64,000 bases of DNA. Origin: Girardinichthys multiradiatus (taxonomy: Eukaryota; Chordata; Actinopteri; Cyprinodontiformes; Goodeidae). Positions 33,251-44,640 of this stretch are shown in pieces (the first letter of the stretch is position 1; each line of letters begins with the position of its first letter). Below the pieces are notes generated by a model, which saw only the letters and a list, made by a program, of their open reading frames with translations, was not told where the DNA came from and ran no database searches. The stretch covers positions 13,851,390-13,915,389 of the forward strand of contig NC_061816.1 of the NCBI RefSeq assembly GCF_021462225.1, read 5' to 3'. The position numbers and the translations under genes are program-made.

Positions 33251-33956
33251 AGGGCAGACAGTGTAGAGTTCTAAGTCCAGTTATGATTCAGTTGAATGTT
33301 TTCTCAGTGACTACAAAATGTGACTATTCGGGCAAGGTTATTTTGCAAAATTGTCTTTCAAAGTCAATTATTTTTATAGACTTATTTGGAAATGGCCTTC
33401 TCTTGTCCTAACCCTTTTCCCACCCAAGATCAAATTGAATGATATTATTATAGAAGGACAGATCAGGTTTGCATCATTTCAGCTCTTTCAAAAATTTTTG
33501 AAACTCCTTCCTTTTGTACTACACTGGAAATAAATGGAGATATTTAATCTGAATACACATTGCTGAGGCCTGGGTGTAAAACTTTGATATTCCATTTTGT
33601 GGTTGACAAACATTTAGCAGCTGGGTCCAGTTACAAGGTCTACCAGGAATTATATGCAGCTGTTCTTGAAATGGTAGTTAAGGACTCACCACAATTCACA
33701 GATGCAGCTTCAAAGATAGGAACTTTTTACAGGCTATAAACTTTGGGAAATAAAATTGTTGCAACTAGGTGGTAAGTTGTAATGGTAAGTTGTTAAAATG
33801 TCAAACTGTAATCACAAAATTATGCAGCAACATAAAACATTACTGTAAAGTTAATAGCACAGATGCCCTTTGGTTGACTTGCGCTATTTTCGGTGATGTA
33901 GTGCTGCTTTTCTGCATACATTTAACATCCAATATTTTTAATTTGTCAGGAGCAAT
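33251..33956. other. Unique AT-rich stretch
   Basis: Nothing recognisable as a gene or repeat. Confidence 0.45.
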
Positions 33957-34445
33957 GTAGTGGTGGACCCCAGAATGCAGACGACAGCAAGCAGCGCTGG
34001 TGCGTAAACTGATTTAATAAATGAAACTCACTTGAGCAGGCGCTGGCAAAAACAGGCATGGACAGGCAGACAAGACAGGCTTGAAACAGCATGAACTGAA
34101 AACTATAATAACAGAGCAAAGCGATCAATAATGCTTCCACGAGGAATGAACAGAATGATTGTGTATATATGGAGTGTGGTACAGGTGAAACGAGAAGACT
34201 GATTTCATGATGCAGGTGGATAGAATGAAGCTGATTGCAGGTTGACAGATGCAAGGAGAACAAAACGTGACTAGGGCTAAACAGAAATCCAATAATACAA
34301 ACTAATCGGGAAAACATAGCGTACAGAACATGAACTAGAAAACACCCACGAAAATAATAAACAGAAACAAGATCCAAAATGTAAACTGGAAATAAGAATA
34401 ACTAGAACACAAACAAAAACCCAAACACCCTCAAATCATGACAGA
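33957..34445. repeat. Non-autonomous interspersed repeat
   Basis: Begins TAGTGGTGGACCCCAGAATG and ends CACCCTCAAATCATGACAG. The body shows the A-rich, direct-repeat-poor composition of a fish repeat type I recognise by its start (GGACCCC then AATGCAG) and end (ATCATGACA). A 143-codon minus-strand frame inside it has no domain and is treated as chance. Confidence 0.5.
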
Positions 34446-34772
34446 ATTAGAGTATAGTGTCTGTCATGTATTGATTGTACACATCATGGACAACCTTAGT
34501 TTAATCTAGATCAAGCAGAATTTCTTGTTTTTGCTTGGTAAACAGCCATTTTATTATTTTAAAGCCTTTAATTTTTTTTATCCGTTAACTTTTCTAAACT
34601 TCCAAAATTAAATGTACATTAACACAAAATACAACCAGCCACTTTTATATCACTGAGCATTCAGATGCATCCACAGGAGGGCAAAAATGTTATTGGCACA
34701 CAAGATGTAACACATTACTGTCTTGTAACTGGTTTTGACTGTCCTCTATTGTGAACCAGTAAACAAACCATT

Positions 34773-34812
34773 TCTTCCCATCTACTTAACAATGGTTAAG
34801 TAGATGGGAAGA
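34773..34812. repeat. Perfect 18-bp hairpin with a 4-nt loop
   Basis: 34773-34790 (TCTTCCCATCTACTTAAC) and 34795-34812 are exact reverse complements around AATG. Neither a T-run terminator context nor a miRNA-sized loop is present. It may be a small palindrome from an insertion or template switch. Confidence 0.85.
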
Positions 34813-37020
34813 TGTATCAGTTGTTGTGTATCAGTTTATTTATCTTGGTTGGTAAGTATTAAATATTAAGTTTGAATTGTGCAAATAAATCATAGTACTT
34901 TGAAAAATGATCAAATAACTATGTATCAGGTTATTTTTCTAAGAAAGAACTATATGTTAAAATAGTAGGTACAAAATATTCTGTGGCAATAGCCTATTTC
35001 AAACTCACAACTGTTAGTACAAAGTAGCAAAATGAACAGGACCTATCTGGTTCAAAGTGTAATGATATGTTATTGAACAGTTAACCTCTACTAAAATATT
35101 GGGTGAAAACTAATACATATTTCGATAAATTTGAGGCTCCCCTTTTTTGATATCTCATTTTTCACAAATAAAATCTATGTTTTAAAAGTATCTATAATCA
35201 GTGTAGTATAAGAGTTTGACCAATCTCGGTATTTTATTCTGAACAAGAGATGGTCAAAGATTCAATATTCCATGAAAAACTATTTAAATAACTTTTAGGT
35301 TGGTGCCAAATTTAGACTGTGCACAACATAGACTGTGCCCAATCCCCCTTACCTGGGAATGCAAATATGCAACATGAAAACCAGTGGGAGCAAAATTAAA
35401 AATTTTATTTTATTTCATTCATTTTTTGTAGCATCAGTGTCACCCCATGATGGAAGGTATCTTAAATGGGAAGCCATTTCACCCATATCCAAAACCTGTC
35501 ACTGCAGACAACTAACGTGACTTCCTGCTTGGCCAAACAAGGAGTGCTTTAAGTGGGCCTTGAAGGACATAATTAGTTTTTGCCAACAGCAGCAAAATTA
35601 ATTCATAATAATTTCACAAATGGGCAATAACAAAAGTTTATTTATGATTCCCACTGACTGAAGAACACTTGGCCCACATTTTCTACCTTTTTATAAACCA
35701 GGAGGTTGCCTATCTGTTTTTTCTTTTACTTTGAAGCTGCAGGCATTTGTTTAAACTTAACCAAAGTCATGTTGGATTCATGCAGTTGGGTGAAAAAAGT
35801 GAGAAAAATAATATTTGCTTTCATAAACCAGTTCAAAAGAGAAGTACAGATAATAAACTGTTTGTTTTGCTGCTAACACGCTTAGACGTATAAAATTATG
35901 ACGCACTGGTGGAACTCTAACTCTCAGCACTTAGTTATGGATGAAATACTGAGTTTTTCTGCAGTTAAAACAAAGCCAGTCCATCAGATCAATAAATCTG
36001 CATTAAAGGTATTTTCCAGTAGGTCTTATGCATCAAATAAATTATTCAGCGGACCCGGGATCAGTCCTGGAGCCATTATATTTTACCCTACCATCATGAT
36101 GCGCTGACTGGATGACTCTGTAAACCAGTATATCTAATGGAAGAGTTAAGAAGAAAGATTTCCCATATTGTTTATTCACCGGTTTTTGCCTCCTATAGGA
36201 TTTGGAATGAGGCATAAACAGAAATTGACAGCAAACATTTTTATGGCAATTCAAAGGGAGTAGTAAGATTGCCAATTTAGTCTTTTGCTTTTTCTGTTTT
36301 GCCTCCTGGACTGAAAGGCTCTCAGTACCAACATCCACATTAAAAAAGGCAATGATTTTGTCTGTCAGATGAGCAAGAGACACCTAAGATCTAACTTCGT
36401 GAAGGTGCTGACAAAACAGGAAGTTATTAAAGACAGGCGAAGGCTGCTTGGAAGGGGCCATTGGCTGAAAGCAGCATTTGATGCCTGCTAATAAACTCAA
36501 GTGAAGGGTTAGTTCTGGAACTGTCCTGCAAAAGTAAAGCCAGTCCTCTGCCAACTATAGTAAGCTTTAAAGGCTCAAGTGTGGGTGTGTCTCTATCCAC
36601 AGTGTTCCCAGACAACCTGCAGAGGACAGAGTGTTTGGAACCTTCAATTATTTCCAAACTAAACATGCTCTCCCAGAGAAATCTGTTAAAACTAAACAAA
36701 AGGCATAACGTGATTTGACAGGTAAGCGGCTCACTTCCTTGTGTTGCACACGCAAGCACGTCTACCACAAATGCAGCATAAGCAAAACTAAGCGGCTGCT
36801 CTGCCTTGTCACGCCTTTTCGTTGCTTCTCCTACGCAGGCATCAAACACCAGAAAACATTTTTGCTTCTTCCAATTCTGGCACAGGCCTGTCTGTCTCAT
36901 CCTTCAAAGCCAATCCTAAAAGACGGATTATGTCTCAGTTTCTCCTTCAAAAAAAGAAAAAAAATGTAAGCGTGGGAGTGCTTTGAAATAGGGAAAAGAT
37001 GAGGAATAAGTGGTAAATTA
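34813..37020. other. AT-rich stretch without recognised gene
   Basis: The longest frame is 157 codons on the minus strand (36427-36900). It matches no family I know, lacks low-complexity bias and has no visible splice or promoter context, so it is not called. It ends at TA 37019-37020, the target of the next element. Confidence 0.4.
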
Positions 37021-37900
37021 CAGTGCCTTGCAAAAGCATACCCCTTGAATGTTTCCCTATTTTGTCATAAAACAAAACTACTAAATGTGTTTTAAAATTG
37101 ATTTTATGTGATAGACGAACACAAGGTAGTACCCAACTGTGAAGTGGGGGAAAAATTATACATGGCTTGACACAATGATACATGGTTTTTCAGTTCTGAA
37201 AGGTGTGGCATGCATTTGTATTTAACCCCCTTTACTCTGGTGCCGCTTACAATAATCTATTTTCTGTAGGAAATCACATAATTGTTAAAAAAGATTACAA
37301 CTGTAAATGACTGAATGTCAGTAAATCCTGCTGTTCTGTGTATGTTTCAGAGATGTTGAGAACATTAGCGGAACACAGGCATGATGAAGACCAAGGAAAA
37401 AACCAGAGAAATAAGGGACATCGTTGTTAATGCAGGGTTAAGTTGCAAAACTATATCCCCAAGCCTTAAACATATAAACGGAGCACTGCTCAAGCAGACA
37501 TCCAAAAGTGGAAACAGAATGGTGTAATCGCAACCTACCAAGACATGGCCGTCCACCTAAAGTGACAGCCAAGAGGCCTGTGGTAGCTTTGGAGTAGCTG
37601 CGGAGATACACTCCTAAGTTTGGATAATCTGACAAGAGAAAAATAGTTAGTTGTTCTCTCCAACTAATGCTGTTACTTTATTGAAAAGTAACAAGAAGAA
37701 AGCCATTGTCCATTGAATGCCATAAGAGGTCCTGTCCGCAGTCTGACAGCAGGAAGGTAGGAGATTCATGCCTAGTTACAAGCAGCAAAAATGGGGGCAG
37801 TGGTTCACAGTGTAGACCCTAGACATACAGCCAGAGCTACATTTGAATGGGTTAGATTTGACAATATTAATCTGTTAGAATAGTCCAGTCAAAGTCTAGA
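37021..37900 (+). mobile_element. Decayed Tc1-like element related to family C
   Basis: Left tip CAGTGCCTTGCAAAAGCATA follows a TA, closely like the Tc1-C tip. A frame from 37381 begins MMKTKEKTREIRDIVVNAG, parallel to MMKTKEHTRQVRDTVVEKF of Tc1-C, then decays. Traces of the middle region appear at 37800-37900 (CATACAGCCAGAGCTACATT; AGTCCAGTCAAAGTCTAGAC). The C-terminal third and the right inverted repeat are missing. Confidence 0.75.
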
Positions 37901-39497
37901 CTCCTCTTTTGCATTTCCCTCTCATTCAAGTAAACCCAACTCGGCATCCTTGACAGTAGAGAGATCACAGCAGCTGAGAGTAATGAGACGCCAGCTTGCT
38001 CGCTTCCACTGTACCTTCTCCTTTTTTTCCTCCATCCATACATTCCTGCCTTCCCGCCCAACACGTAGTCAGTCATTGTCTGCATGTCTGCAACCTGCCA
38101 CGAAGCAGTGTAATTCATTACCGACTGGTGTCAGGAGTGCTGAGACAAAAAAAGTGATGAAATCAAAACACTGACGGTTGAAGTCCACCCTCTTCTTTTT
38201 GCTTTACTGCTATTCTCTATCTCTCTTTCTCTTTCACTCACGGCTCCCCCCCAACTCCATTCGCTTTGAAGTCTGAGCCTGACTCAGCAGCCACGCTCCT
38301 CCTTCAGCCCCACAAGACCGGGGCAAGCACCAATGTCAGGCAACGCTGGCAGAGACTTATGGTGAGCGAGCCTGACACGGGCATGCAAATAAATTAGACG
38401 CATGCAAACCCACATCAGCAGTGACCGCAAATCACATATTCAAAAGTAGGAGGCAACAGCGCCACACTCAGATCCACTTGAATAAAAACACAGAGTGAGG
38501 GGTGAGGGGGTGAGGGTGCTGGGAGAACATGACACGAAGCGGGGAGCTAATTCTGCTACGCTGAATGACAACGACATGGCAACAGAGCTGCGTCACAGGA
38601 TGATAGCAGGAAGACAGAGAGAAACGGGGGTGAGGGGGCGGGATAGGGGAGGAATGAACAGAGTTAGACGGCGTGTGTTGGCAGGAGGTGTAAAATGATT
38701 GGAGGTAAAGAAGATTGAGGTAAGGTCGGAGCCATAAGTTATGCAGTCACACCTGCTGTTTTCTTCCTCTGTATTTATGAGACTGTCCACTCTGAAAGTC
38801 AATGATCAAAGAGAATCAGAGGCTGTCAGTGAACAGTGGCCAGGGTGGGGGCAGAGTCCCCCCCACCCATCTTCCAGTTCTTCTCCAGTCCACAAGTCCT
38901 GCAACACAAGACATGCAAATGTGTGTATTACTCACCGCTACCAGTTTCCTCTTTGGAATTCTCTTTGTTTCAATTCCTGCTACCACCCACAGAGATAACA
39001 TTTATTCTTCAACCTATAGCAGAACAACTGTGCACCTTGTCCTCCCTTTTAAATGACAGCCTCCATTTAGTTAACTGCATGATTAGATTGGTGACCCAGT
39101 AAGTAACTGCCATTTGGCACACTTTTTGACAGCTCAGCGGGTGGCAGTGGTGCTCCAAGACAGATGTAAACAAACAATATGTCCACAAAAGTAAGGGAAG
39201 GAAAATATTTAGTTGGCATCAATGTAGATAGCACAAACTTTAAAGACACCATATTATTTTTGTTTTAAAGGTTACTATTTAGTAGTATGTGTGTGCATTT
39301 ATAATGCGTGCTATAATTAAAGCCATCTCTTCAAGATCTCACTCTTAAAAAGCTGAATTTCCTGTGCTTGGATAAAAATGGCAAAGACTCTGAATTTACA
39401 TGTAGGGTTGAAATCACACCCTACTAGAACATGATCCGGTTATAGATATTTGAAACACTGTTTGTGTATTTTGGTTAGCATTTTATGCTTTATTATC
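37901..39497. other. Unique stretch of higher GC, no gene called
   Basis: Around 38220-38700 the sequence is richer in G+C and contains purine-rich runs (GGGGTGAGGGGGTGAGGGTG). Frames of 60-88 codons in several registers overlap without known domains. No splice structure is convincing. Confidence 0.4.
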
Positions 39498-40690
39498 AGA
39501 ATTAGAATCCGAATCAGCTTTATTGCCAAGTTCGTACATACAAACAAGGAATTTGCCTCCGGTACACTTTGCTCTTTTGTTCTGTTTTTGCATTACAGAA
39601 TATACAAATTTACAATTTACAATTTACAATATACAATGTACAATGCAATATTCTGCATTACAGAATATACAAATTTACAATGTACAATATACACATATCT
39701 AATAAAAAAGGTGCATTTGCAACATCTGTATGCTGTTGTTCTGTACTCTATTGAAGGTTCATCAGAGAAACAGCCTGGGGGAAGAAACTGTCTCTGTGGC
39801 GGTTGGTTTTAGTGAACAGTGCTCTGTAGCGTCGGCCTGAAGGTAAAACTCTAAACAGTTTATGTGCAGGGTGTGTGGGGTCGGCGGAGATTTTGGCAGC
39901 TCTTTTCTTGACCCTAGACCTGTATAAGTTCTGGATGGAGGGATGGTAAGCTCTGATTATTCTCTCTGCAGTCCTGATTATTCGTTGCAGTCTGGACCTG
40001 TCCTGTTTTGTGGATGAGCCAAACCACACTGAGATGGATGAAGACAGGACAGACTGAATGATGGCAGTGTGGAAGATGACCAACAGCTCCTGTGGAAGGT
40101 TGAACTTCTTGAGTTGCCTCAGGAAGTACAGTCTCTGCTGGGCCTTCTTTCGAACAGTGTCTATGTGTGAAGACCATCTCAGGTCCTCAGAGATGGTGGT
40201 TCCTAAGAACCTGAAGTGGTCCACGGCCGATACAGTGTTGTTGAGGATGGTGAGGGGGTGTATGGGGGTGGTGTTCTCCGAAAGTCCACCACCATTTCCA
40301 GTCTTGAGTGGGTTTAGTTCAAGGTAGTTCTGACCGCACCAGTGTACCAGCCGATCCACCTGCTGTCTGTATGCAGACTCATCACCGTCCTGGATCAGTC
40401 CAATGACAGTGGTGTCATCTGCAAACTTAAGGAGTTTCACGGATGAGTCCGATGAGGTGCAGTCGTTTGTGTACAGAGAGAAGAGGAGTGGGGATAGAAC
40501 ACACCCCTGGGGGGCACCAGTACTTATTGATCTGGTTCGGGAGAAGATGCTCCCCAGTCTCACCTGCTGCTGTCGGTCTGTCAGGAAGCTGTTGATCCAC
40601 TGACAGGTGGAGGCTGGGACGTTGAGCTCTGTGAGCTTCTGGCGGAGGATGTCTGGTATATTATTATACAGAGATAGCAATTGAATCCCA
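39498..40690 (-). mobile_element. Rex1/Babar-type non-LTR retrotransposon, 5'-truncated
   Basis: The minus strand carries the reverse transcriptase C-terminal half, a 3' UTR of about 250 bp, and the tail CTTGGCAATAAAGCTGATTC followed by a short GATTC-type repeat at 39498-39530. This tail is characteristic of a large fish LINE group I assign to Rex1/Babar. The 5' end breaks off around 40660-40690 inside the reverse transcriptase. The 3' UTR contains TACAATTTACAATT-type repeats, with a roughly 28-bp segment (TGCATTACAGAATATACAAA...) present twice, about 69 bp apart. Confidence 0.75.
39748..40680 (-). pseudogene. Rex1/Babar-type reverse transcriptase, C-terminal half
   Basis: 310 uninterrupted codons: the fingers/palm part with FLTDRQQQVRLG, STGAPQGCVLSPLLFSLYTN and the catalytic FADD in LLKFADDTTVIGLI, then LNPLKT, FRFLGTTISEDLRWSSHI, KKAQQRLYFLRQLKKF and the C-terminal HPAHKLFRVLPSGRRYRALF. 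The stretch KTGNGGGLSENTTPI reads, in another frame, as the expected EMVVDFRR block. Two small deletions therefore shift the frame out and back. The amino-terminal reverse transcriptase blocks and endonuclease are missing, so the first methionine is not a real start. Ends at a stop near 39748. Confidence 0.85.
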
Positions 40691-40770
40691 GCTAAGTTTA
40701 GTTTATTTATATAGCACTAGTTAAACAGATGTCCCTTTAAGGCACTTAAGATACAATGCTAATAGGTCAA
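40690..40770 (-). repeat. LINE/SINE-like tail fragment (antisense)
   Basis: The complement reads AAGTGCCTTAAAGGGAC, then GTGCTATATAAATAAACTAA, resembling the end of the L2 element at 3835-3890 (AAGTGCCTTGAAAC, GGCACTATATAAATAAACTG). A small L2-type tail remains here next to the truncated Rex1/Babar-type element. Confidence 0.5.
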
Positions 40771-40819
40771 CCTAATATTTCACTTATATAACAATCCAGT
40801 TTATCCCTAATTTAAAACC

Positions 40820-41480
40820 GTTCATGACTCCTTCCAGGAAAACACCTAAGGCAAGCAAGGTAACATAGAGTTAGAAGTATCTTCTGTGGTTAAAAAATAA
40901 TAATAATAAGTTTTTAGCAGTTAAAGCTCCGTGAATGACTCCACCCAAAAAAAGAGACATAACTAAATGAGAAGCACTGAGCCCAAAGTATTTCCTCTGG
41001 AGGGGAAAAAACTGACAAGCATACAAAGTTAATGAAAGCAATCACTCCAGCAATGACTCCAACAGAATGAAACACAGCTAAACAACTCTGACCAGGAAAT
41101 ATTTTCTGTATTTAAGAAAAATGAGTACATGTGGATAATCACCTCAATAGATCCATCAGTGGTTCAGTCCAGGAAAGGGACACACCTAAACATAGAAGCA
41201 ATGAGAAAGAAGTACTTCCTATGGTAAAACAAAAAAGTTAATGGCAGCATTTTCTGTGTAAATAAAAAAACCAAAGTGAATGTGGATAATGACCTCTGCA
41301 GTTTTATGGAAAAACCCAAAAACAAAGAACACACAAAAGTAATGGCAGAAATCTCCATCAGTGGCAGAAGGGGGACACAGATAAAAACAGGAGGACTAAT
41401 TTTGGACCCCTTTCTTTGTGAAAAAAAACAAGGAAAAAACAAAGTCAATGGTTGCAATATCTCTTTTAATGACACCATCT
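40820..41480. repeat. Degenerate tandem array, unit about 110 bp
   Basis: Recurring blocks in the same order: ATGACTCC at 40823, 40933 and 41051; AAGTATCTTCTGTGG near 40876, AAGTATTTCCTCTGG near 40987 and AAGTACTTCCTATGG near 41208; TCCATCAGTGG near 41152 and 41355. Spacings fall near 110 bp or twice that. Units have diverged strongly by small indels. About five or six units are visible. Confidence 0.55.
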
Positions 41481-41829
41481 AGAAGCCTTTGTTGATATAT
41501 AGATGGGTTGTATTTGCTAAGATGTGCATCAGATTTAATGAAGTATAAGCCTACAAAAGGGTAAATCAATGTTATAGCTACTTTTCATGCTTTAGCCTTG
41601 CTTTAGGCAGCCTTATTGGATTTTGAGGTCAAGGTTTGTGAGAAACCACCAGCTTTTCAGAAATTTCCAGCTTTGGCTTGCATTCAAGTAATTTTGTTGT
41701 TTAACATGGAACTTTCAAGCAGCAGTTTCCAAGATCAAATGGAAACCAATAAATTTAGCCCAGGGCTACGTACATGTTACAAGGAAATTGCAATACATTT
41801 TCCCTTAAAACTAAAAAAGGTAAATTTCT

Positions 41830-42120
41830 TCTTTTTTTCACTCATTTCAGAAAGTAAAACTCATATACAGACACAATACACATAAAATGAAATATTTCCA
41901 ACCTTTATTTCTTGTAATATATATGTATGGCTTACAGCTAGTAAAAAAGTACAAAATTCAGTGTCTCAGAAAATTATAGTATTACATGAGCTCAATAAAA
42001 AATATTTTAAACAGAAATGCCAGGCTTCTGAAAAGTTCATTTTTAATTACACAATAGTTGTGTAGGGGCTCCATCAAAATTACAGTGTGTGCCAACATGG
42101 TCATTTTGTATCTTTGTGGT
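41830..42120 (-). pseudogene. Relic of a Tc1-like element related to family A (end region)
   Basis: GTATGGCTTACAGCTAGTAA followed by TTCAGTGTCTCAGAAAATTA mirrors the inverted-repeat layout of family A elements (GGCATACAGCTCATGAAAAC then TATCTCACAAAATTAG). Next, CAATAGTTGTGTAGGGGCTCC parallels CAATACTTGGTCGGGAATCC at the C-terminal transposase end. Only this end is left. Confidence 0.5.
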
Positions 42121-42499
42121 AATCCTTTAAGGGACTTGCAGTTGGTTAAGGATGTGTTCTTTTTTGGTAATAATGCTATTTAAAATCCCATAATCACGTA
42201 AAAATCCAACATTTCAAATAACAGTACTTCATATTATATGGCAAGTTTAATTGATAGTAAAACTTAAAATGATTTGTATGAATTGTAAATTTCTTCTTAT
42301 ATCGACTGACTATACACCATAAAACGTAAACATTTTTTTACAAATCAGGAGTTGAAAGCAAAAAAAAATATTATGGATTTTCTCTAATCTATACAGGCTC
42401 TAATATATGTACATACCTCGAGCATGGTTTAGATTAACTTCTGTTTGCACGTTCCACTTCAACCACACACTTTTTATAGCCACCAAAAAGTTTCTGGCA

Positions 42500-43031
42500 T
42501 TTTGTCACGATATTTACACACTTTTCTTGGCATAATGCATACATTTCATTTAACTTTGTTGGTTTTCTGAGATGGACCTTGCATTAAAGCCTAGTTAACA
42601 AATGCTCAAATGGGCGTAGGTGAGTCTGCTGTAGCTGTTCCTAAACCAGTTTGGAGTGCTTAGGGGTCATGGTCATGTTGGAACACCCGATTGGGAATTA
42701 AACAAGCTGACCAAGCTGTCAACCTCAGAGGAAAATAAATTGATTAGGATGTTCAAGAACCGCCAAGGTCTAAGGCTACAATGATTGAATACCTCCTGGA
42801 AGGGAAGGTAGCACCCAACAAAGGAAGTCCCTTCCTTAAAATCAACACCCTCAAGCCTAACTAAAATTTGCATCTAGAAAAATGGACAAGCCAAATGGTT
42901 TCTGAAGAAAATTTTGAAAATAGAGAATAATTAATAAACTGACAAGCATTTTGGTGGTATCATCATGCTTTGGGTTTGTTTCACTCCCAGAGGTATTGGA
43001 GCATTGCGCAAAGATGATAGAGTTACAACTA
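42500..43031 (+). pseudogene. Tc1-like relic into which Tc1-A copy 3 inserted (left part)
   Basis: Near 42945-43028 the plus strand reads HFGGIIMLWVCFTPRGIGAL, matching the KHGGGSIMVWACCSSGGTGK block of Tc1-C. The frame stops at the TA (43030-43031) that Tc1-A copy 3 used. Older sequence at 44641-44750 (CTCACAAATTTAGACCCAAT onward) is its probable continuation. Upstream boundaries are uncertain. Confidence 0.5.
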
Positions 43032-44638
43032 CAGGTCCTTCTCAAAATATTAGCATATTGTGATAAAGTTCATTATTTTCCATAATGTCATGATGAAAAT
43101 TTAACATTAATATATTTTAGATTCATTGCACACTAACTGAAATATTTCAGGTCTTTTATTGTCTTAATACGGATGATTTTGGCATACAGCTCATGAAAAC
43201 CCAAAATTCCTATCTCACAAAATTAGCATATTTCATCCGACCAAAAAAAGAAAAGTGTTTTTAATACAAAAAACATCAACCTTCAAATAATCATGTACAG
43301 TTATGCACTCAATACTTGGTCGGGAATCCTTTGGCAGAAATGACTGCTTCAATGCGGCGTGGCATGGGGGCAATCAGCCTGTGGCACTGCTGAGGTCTTA
43401 TGGAGGCAAAGGATGCTTCGATAGCGGCCTTTAGCTCATCCAGAGTGTTGGGTCTTGAGTCTCTCAACGTTCTCTTCACAATATCCCACAGATTCTCTAT
43501 GGGGTTCAGGTCAGGAGAGTTGGCAGGCCAATTGAGCACAGTGATACCATGGTCAGTAAACCATTTACCAGTGGTTTTGGCACTGTGAGCAGGTGCCAGG
43601 TCGTGCTGAAAAATGAAATCTTCATCTCCATAAAGCTTTTCAGCAGATGGAAGCATGAAGTGCTCTAAAATCTCCTGATAGCTAGCTGCATTGACCCTGC
43701 CCTTGATAAAACACAGTGGACCAACACCAGCAGCTGACACGGCACCCCAGACCATCACTGACTGTGGGTACTTGACACTGGACATCTGGCATTTTGGCAT
43801 TTCCTTCTCCCCAGTCTTCCTCCAGACTCTGGCACCTTGATTTCCGAATGACATGCAGAATTTGCTTTCATCCGAAAAAAGTACTTTGGACCACTGAGCA
43901 ACAGTCCAGTGCTGCTTCTCTGTAGCCCAGGTCAGGCGCTTCTGCCGCTGTTTTTGGTTCAAAAGTGGATTGACCTGGGGAATGTGGCACCTGTAGCCCA
44001 TTTCCTGCACACGCCTGTGCACGGTGGCTCTGGATGTTTCTACTCCAGACTCAGTCCACTGCTTCCGCAGGTCCCCCGAGGTCTGCAATCGGCCCTTCTC
44101 CACAATCTTCCTCAGGGTCCGGTCACCTCTTCTCGTTGTGCAGCGTTTTCTGCCACACTTTTTCCTTCCCACAGACTTCCCACTGAGGTGCCTTGATACA
44201 GCACTCTGGGAACAGCCTATTCATTCAGAAATGTCTTTCTGTGTCTTACCCTCTTGCTTGAGGGTGTCACTAGTGGCCTTCTGAACAGCAGTCAGGTCGG
44301 CAGTCTTACCCATGATTGGGGTTTTGAGTGATGAACCAGGCTGGGAGTTTTAAAGGCCTCAGGAATCTTTTGCAGGTGTTTAGAGTTAACTCGTTGATTC
44401 AGATTATTAGGTTCATAGCTCGTTTAGAGACCCTTTTAATGATATGCTAATTTTGTGAGATAGGAATTTTGGGTTTTCATGAGCTGTATGCCAAAATCAT
44501 CTGTATTAAGACAATAAAAGACCTGAAATATTTCAGTTAGTGTGCAATGAATCTAAAATATATTAATGTTAAATTTTCATCATGACATTATGGAAAATAA
44601 TTAACTTTAACACAATATGCTATTTTGAGAAGGACCTG
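43032..44638 (-). mobile_element. Tc1-like transposon family A, copy 3 (complete, best preserved)
   Basis: 1,607 bp between TA dinucleotides at 43030-43031 and 44639-44640. Inverted repeats of about 200 bp (43032-43231 and 44442-44638), with outer and inner direct repeats in each. The right repeat has lost three bases in the outer direct repeat (GCTATTTTGAG against GCTAATATTTTGAG). The transposase has a single nonsense codon. Confidence 0.95.
43309..44313 (-). pseudogene. Tc1-A transposase (copy 3), full length but for one stop codon
   Basis: 335 codons including the stop, from the initiator at 44313 to 43309. The DNA-binding region has two helix-turn-helix modules (residues about 8-50 and 70-115) joined by GRKKCGRKRCTTRR. 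The DDE domain has aspartate 1 in VLFSDESKF, aspartate 2 in FQHDLAPAHSAKTTGKW and the third acidic residue in [11 protein letters not shown]. Codon 31 (44221-44223) is TGA where the other copies have CGA, a CpG transition in the recognition helix region (SERIGCSQS). No frameshift is present. An internal start after codon 31 would remove part of the first DNA-binding module. This is one of the two least damaged family A genes in the window. Confidence 0.94.
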
Positions 44639-44640
44639 TA

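Noticed and set aside
33946..34377. 143-codon minus-strand frame
   Set aside because: Lies inside a non-coding interspersed repeat and has no domain.
34773..34812. Hairpin as a microRNA precursor or terminator
   Set aside because: A 4-nt loop and 18-bp stem are too small for a miRNA precursor, and bacterial-type terminators do not apply in a fish genome.
36427..36900. 157-codon minus-strand frame
   Set aside because: No recognisable domain, no splice or promoter context, and a chance frame of this length is plausible in 64 kb of six-frame sequence.
40823..41480. CRISPR-like spaced repeats
   Set aside because: Units are diverged, about 110 bp long and lack short identical repeats with unique spacers; the context is vertebrate.
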